From: Actinomycetota bacterium
Lineage (GTDB): Bacteria; Actinomycetota; Thermoleophilia; RBG-16-64-13
NCBI GenBank assembly: GCA_023488925.1
Contig: JAMDDA010000082.1
Span: 1-7,884 of the forward strand
Direction: 5' to 3'
DNA length: 7,884 nt
The notes below the pieces were generated by a model, which had not been told where the DNA came from, did not search any database, and was given only the letters and a program-made list of their open reading frames with translations. Shown in pieces: positions 5,494 through 7,884 of the stretch. The position numbers and the translations under genes are program-made. Within the stretch, counting starts at the first letter, position 1. Each line of letters begins with the position of its first letter.

Positions 5494-6149
5494 GGTCGCC
5501 GCCTCCCCGCCAGCACCGTCCCCGCCGACACCAGGAGCAGCCCGGTCACGATCGCCAGAAACGTGCCGATGTACCGGACACTCCCTGACTTCAGGACCGG
5601 GTTGTCGGGATGGAAAGAACCGGGCGTCGCCGCCAAGAGCACCCCCATCACCGCAACCGCGAGCAGCATGGCGGCCGCCGTCCAGCGGGGATCACCGGCG
5701 AGCAGCCCCACCGTCCACAGGATGAGGAAGGTGGCCACCACCTCCGCCGACATGAGCAGACGCGGCTCACTCCAGAGAACCCCGCCCCACGTCATCCGCA
5801 TCACCGGGAAGCTCAACATCAGGGAAAGGGTCCAGAAAGAGGCGGCCAGGGACTGGATGCGCCATAATCTCCCGGCAAGTCCGGCCGGAGAGGCCGCCCC
5901 GCGCGCGAGGACCACGGCTCCCGCGACGCCGCCCACCCCGGCCAGGATGATGCCCGTCCAGGTGACCGCCCCGTGGAAGAAGACCGCCCGGATGCTCGCC
6001 CCGAGGATCCGATCGGGCGGAATCAGCACGAGCGCGGCGCCGGCCAGGAGGGCTCCGGCCGTGAGCAAGGCCGCCGGAGCGCGGCGCCCGGGACGCGGCG
6101 CCGCCGCCCGGGATTCGGCGACGGGCAGATCTGTGACGGAAGAGCTCAT
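5490..6149 (-). CDS. CcmC/CcsA-like six-helix haem-handling membrane protein
   Basis: A 219-residue integral membrane protein with six predicted helices (about 25-43, 55-82, 98-118, 130-150, 155-176, 191-214). It resembles CcmC, the haem-handling protein of cytochrome c maturation: a histidine just inside helix 2 (His59 in RAVFFHGAVTW), a WG-x-x-x-W-x-x-x-RL stretch between helices 3 and 4 (residues 121-131), and a second histidine in the last external loop (His180 in SFHPDNPV). E. coli CcmC has its essential haem-ligand histidines at about the same places (60 and 184). The tryptophan-rich WWD signature is degenerate here (GGVLWSEP instead of WxWD), so haem binding is likely but not certain. 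No other ccm genes are present. The ATG at 6149 lies seven bases after a -10 box and has no ribosome site, suggesting a leaderless message. First gene of the operon; its TGA overlaps the Nudix start. Confidence 0.65.
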   Translation of the reverse strand: MSSSVTDLPVAESRAAAPRPGRRAPAALLTAGALLAGAALVLIPPDRILGASIRAVFFHGAVTWTGIILAGVGGVAGAVVLARGAASPAGLAGRLWRIQSLAASFWTLSLMLSFPVMRMTWGGVLWSEPRLLMSAEVVATFLILWTVGLLAGDPRWTAAAMLLAVAVMGVLLAATPGSFHPDNPVLKSGSVRYIGTFLAIVTGLLLVSAGTVLAGRRRP

Positions 6150-6156
6150 GGAAGAC

Positions 6157-6185
6157 AGGCTACCCCGAACCACGGGAGACGACAA
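6157..6185 (-). promoter_or_regulatory. Leaderless promoter of the redox operon
   Basis: Reading leftward, TTGTCG (6185-6180), 17 bases, TAGCCT (6162-6157), then seven bases to ATG 6149-6147. The expected RNA start falls on or beside the A of the ATG, as in the leaderless mRNAs common in actinobacteria. The lack of a ribosome site before this ATG agrees. Confidence 0.5.
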
Positions 6186-6187
6186 GC

Positions 6188-6193
6188 TACAAT
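6188..6193 (+). promoter_or_regulatory. -10 box for the HIT gene
   Basis: TACAAT lies 47 bases before the GTG start of the HIT gene, on the opposite strand to the redox-operon promoter and three bases from its -35. The matching -35 region (about 6165-6170, CCGAAC) is poor. The two divergent promoters would compete for the same stretch of DNA. Confidence 0.3.
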
Positions 6194-6240
6194 GACCCCG
6201 GCGGGCCGACCGCCGACGAGCCGAGCAGAAAGGAGTCACC

Positions 6241-6753
6241 GTGAAGCAGCTCTGGGCGCCGTGGCGGATGCGGTACATCAAGTCCGAAAAACCCGGAGGG
6301 TGCATCTTTTGCGACAAGCCGGCCGCCGGTGACGACCAGGCCAACCACATCGTATGGCGCGGGGAGAAGGCTTTCGTCCTGCTCAATGCCTATCCCTACA
6401 ACAACGGCCATCTCATGGTGGCTCCTTACGCCCACATCGGCGAGCTGGAGAGCCTCCCGGCCGACACCCTCGCCGAGATCATGGATCTTTGCCAGGACGC
6501 CGTGCGGGCCCTCAAGCGCGACTTCAACGCCGAAGGCATCAACGTGGGCCTCAACCTGGGGGCCGCCGCGGGAGCCGGAGTCAAGGATCACCTGCACTTT
6601 CACCTCGTGCCCCGCTGGGTAGGAGACACCAACTTCATGCCGGTCACAGCCGACGTACGGATCATCCCCCAGTCCCTCGACCACGCCTGGTCCCTCCTCC
6701 ACAAGGCCTTTGCCGATCTCCGGACCGGGCAGGGAGCCGACGCCCCGGGTTGA
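6241..6753 (+). CDS. HIT-family nucleotide hydrolase/phosphorylase (Ap4A phosphorylase-like)
   Basis: A 170-residue cytoplasmic histidine-triad protein. The triad HLHFHLVPR is at residues 117-125 (His117, His119, His121, the last usually being the catalytic nucleophile region). A zinc-type CIFC (Cys21, Cys24) follows the N-terminal LWAPWRMRYI, a signature of the actinobacterial HIT proteins related to the Ap4A phosphorylase Rv2613c. NAYPYNNGHLMVAP (49-62) and NVGLNLG (101-107) are the other expected nucleotide-binding stretches. Substrates in the family are AMP-containing molecules such as diadenosine tetraphosphate; the exact one is inferred, not seen. GTG 6241 is chosen because AAAGGAG sits five bases upstream. 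It is transcribed alone, divergent from the redox operon and convergent with the LysE-type gene. Confidence 0.93.
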   Translation: MKQLWAPWRMRYIKSEKPGGCIFCDKPAAGDDQANHIVWRGEKAFVLLNAYPYNNGHLMVAPYAHIGELESLPADTLAEIMDLCQDAVRALKRDFNAEGINVGLNLGAAAGAGVKDHLHFHLVPRWVGDTNFMPVTADVRIIPQSLDHAWSLLHKAFADLRTGQGADAPG

Positions 6754-6754
6754 G

Positions 6755-6814
6755 CACCGCGGGCCGGCAATCACCGCCGCCTCGCCCAGCCGGGTGCCCC
6801 CACCCCGCGGTGGG
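6755..6814. terminator. Nested GC hairpins between convergent genes
   Basis: CACCGCGG (6755-6762) and CCGCGGTG (6805-6812) form a perfect 8-bp pair with a 42-nt loop. Alternatively CCCACC (6799-6804), loop CCGC and GGTGGG (6809-6814) form a tight 6-bp hairpin; the two are mutually exclusive. They fill the 70 bases between the HIT stop and the LysE-type stop. No T-tract follows on either strand, so bidirectional termination is inferred from position. Confidence 0.4.
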
Positions 6815-6823
6815 CCGGCCGCC

Positions 6824-7525
6824 TCAGAGGGTACGCGCGCCCCAGACTATGAACGAAAAGGCCAGCCCCACGAGGAACACACCACAACCGAAGATCAGCC
6901 AGCGGTAAAAAGCGTGCCCCAGGAAGCGGCGCCCGTACGCCACGCTGACGCTGACAAAGCCGTACCAGGTGAAGTCCGAGAGGATGTGACCGACGAAGAA
7001 CGCGGCGATCCCGGCGGCCCCGTGCACGGCCGCCGCCACCACGTAAGCCGCACCGATGGTGGCCCACCACAGCGACCAGTAGGGGTTGGAGAAGCTGACC
7101 ACAGCGCCGGAGAGCACAGGGCGCAGCCAGTGCTCCCGCGGAGAAGCGGAGTGGCGCGGGAGAGCCGCCCGTTCCTCACCCGCAGCTCCGGTCCGGTTCC
7201 CGGAGGCGGGGGTCTTCAGGCCGAGGTCCACTCTGTTCCGGGCAGCCTCGAGGGCCATGCCGCCGCCCATCCACAACATGACGGCCCCGCCGACCACGCC
7301 GATGACCGCGGATACCGCGGGTGAAGAGAGTACTTGAGTCAAGCCGAAGGCCAGCCCCCCGAGCAGGGCAAGCTCCAGAATCCCGTGCCCCGTGATGGCC
7401 AGAGGCCCCACCCGCGCTCCGCGCCGGGCACTTTCGGCCACGACCATGGTCAGAAGAGGACCCGGCATCAAGGCCCCCGAGTAGCCCACCACCAAGGCGG
7501 TCAAGAAGATCACGGGAAGATCCAC
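6824..7525 (-). CDS. LysE/RhtB-family exporter
   Basis: A 233-residue membrane protein of the LysE translocator family (PF01810), whose members export amino acids and similar small molecules from the cytoplasm. Helices are predicted at about 5-28, 42-66, 71-92, 137-165, 170-196 and 208-229. The family hallmark is the first helix with GALMPGPLLT (17-26), followed by a charged loop and GHGILELALLG. The central cytoplasmic loop (about 93-136) is long and hydrophilic, and SNPYWSLWW opens the second half. The substrate cannot be predicted. GTG 7525-7523 starts one base after the TAG of the DUF1385-like gene (7529-7527), implying translational coupling; no strong ribosome site is visible. A longer frame upstream only overlaps that gene. 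Confidence 0.85.
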   Translation of the reverse strand: MDLPVIFLTALVVGYSGALMPGPLLTMVVAESARRGARVGPLAITGHGILELALLGGLAFGLTQVLSSPAVSAVIGVVGGAVMLWMGGGMALEAARNRVDLGLKTPASGNRTGAAGEERAALPRHSASPREHWLRPVLSGAVVSFSNPYWSLWWATIGAAYVVAAAVHGAAGIAAFFVGHILSDFTWYGFVSVSVAYGRRFLGHAFYRWLIFGCGVFLVGLAFSFIVWGARTL

Positions 7526-7526
7526 G

Positions 7527-7884
7527 CTACCCCGTGGGCTCCGAGCCGGACTCGAGCCGCAGGATCTCCGCCAAGGCGGCCCGCGCCACCTCCATCTGGT
7601 CGGGAGAGGGCTCTCTGGTGGTGAAGAACTGCTGGAGAAGACGCCCCGGCTGGGACAGCCCGGCGGCCACCTTGGAGCCGGGGTGGCGCGACATCCAGCG
7701 GAACAACTCGAACGCGAGACCCGTGGAGAGCATGGCCCCGGCAAGCATGGTCAGCGGCCCCGGACGGCGGGTGATTCGACGCAACGCAACGTGACCGGCG
7801 ACGTTGGTCGCAATGAGCGGTCCCACCAGGTTCGAACCGCACCGGTCGTGCTCCCTGGTCGCCCCTGCCGGCGGCTCGCCCCGC
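7527..7884 (-). CDS. DUF1385-like protein, C-terminal part (5' end outside the window)
   Basis: The frame stays open from TAG 7529-7527 to the right edge with no stop, so the start lies outside. The visible 118 residues read EHDRCGSNLVG near the beginning, two hydrophobic segments, then FFTTREPSPDQMEVARAALAEIL. The RCG-x-N and TTREP-x-x-x-Q-x-E-V-A motifs are those of the DUF1385 (YqhQ, COG3872) family, membrane-associated proteins of unknown function. The stretch between the two motifs is shorter than in the usual family members, so this may be a short variant. GTG 7826 is an internal in-frame codon and not a credible start, as the RCG motif lies before it. The gene is coupled to the LysE-type gene by a one-base gap. 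Confidence 0.65.
   Translation of the reverse strand, partial: RGEPPAGATREHDRCGSNLVGPLIATNVAGHVALRRITRRPGPLTMLAGAMLSTGLAFELFRWMSRHPGSKVAAGLSQPGRLLQQFFTTREPSPDQMEVARAALAEILRLESGSEPTG

Noticed and set aside
5098..6195. 365-codon open frame on the plus strand opposite the Nudix and CcmC-like genes
   Set aside because: Antisense shadow; the minus strand has a perfect Nudix box and clear membrane helices.
7829..7838. tRNA T-arm-like GGTTCGAACC
   Set aside because: The flanking bases do not form the T stem and no acceptor, D or anticodon arms can be found. It lies within the DUF1385-like coding sequence.
1..7884. CRISPR array, insertion sequence, rRNA or tRNA genes
   Set aside because: I saw no regularly spaced repeats, transposase motifs or structural RNA signatures anywhere in the window.

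Overview
The window is very GC-rich bacterial DNA. Promoter-like -10 boxes (TAGAGT, TAGCCT, TATACT), one apparently leaderless start, frequent GTG starts and tight gene overlaps fit an actinobacterial lineage. The iron-sulfur oxidoreductase and the DUF2284 protein suggest an anaerobic or redox-versatile organism, perhaps a deep-branching uncultured group. This placement is inference; there is no rRNA or other marker gene in the window.

Left end (1-1187): the most unusual part. A zinc-ribbon coding segment with its own promoter-like region and structured leader reads leftward off the window. A coiled-coil coding segment without a start codon reads rightward. A perfect 22-bp inverted repeat (1-22 and 443-464) bounds the segment between them. 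Flipping 1-464 on paper joins the two halves in the same reading frame into one 330-residue protein of zinc ribbon, coiled coil and C-terminal domain. The cause is either a genuine invertible or rearranged segment or an assembly/amplification chimera, since the window starts exactly at the outer edge of the repeat.

Next (1188-2101): a non-coding stretch with a hairpin, a near-perfect 13-nt direct repeat and a good sigma-70-type promoter leads to a SufR/ArsR-like winged-helix regulator (COG2345 type) with C-terminal cysteines suited to an Fe-S or metal sensor.

Centre (2252-6149, minus strand): a probable four-gene operon, in transcription order a six-helix CcmC-like haem-handling membrane protein, a Nudix hydrolase, a DUF2284 metal-binding protein, and a NuoF-type Fe-S domain fused to a GltD/NfnB-type FAD-NAD(P)H oxidoreductase. 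The first three genes are linked by 4-nt start/stop overlaps. A promoter lies about seven bases before the first ATG, as in a leaderless mRNA. The set looks like a redox module, but its substrate cannot be read from the sequence.

Right end: a divergent HIT-family nucleotide hydrolase or phosphorylase gene (6241-6753), then, convergent to it, a LysE-family exporter preceded by the 3' part of a DUF1385-like gene that runs off the window. Hairpins without a T-tract lie between the convergent gene pairs.
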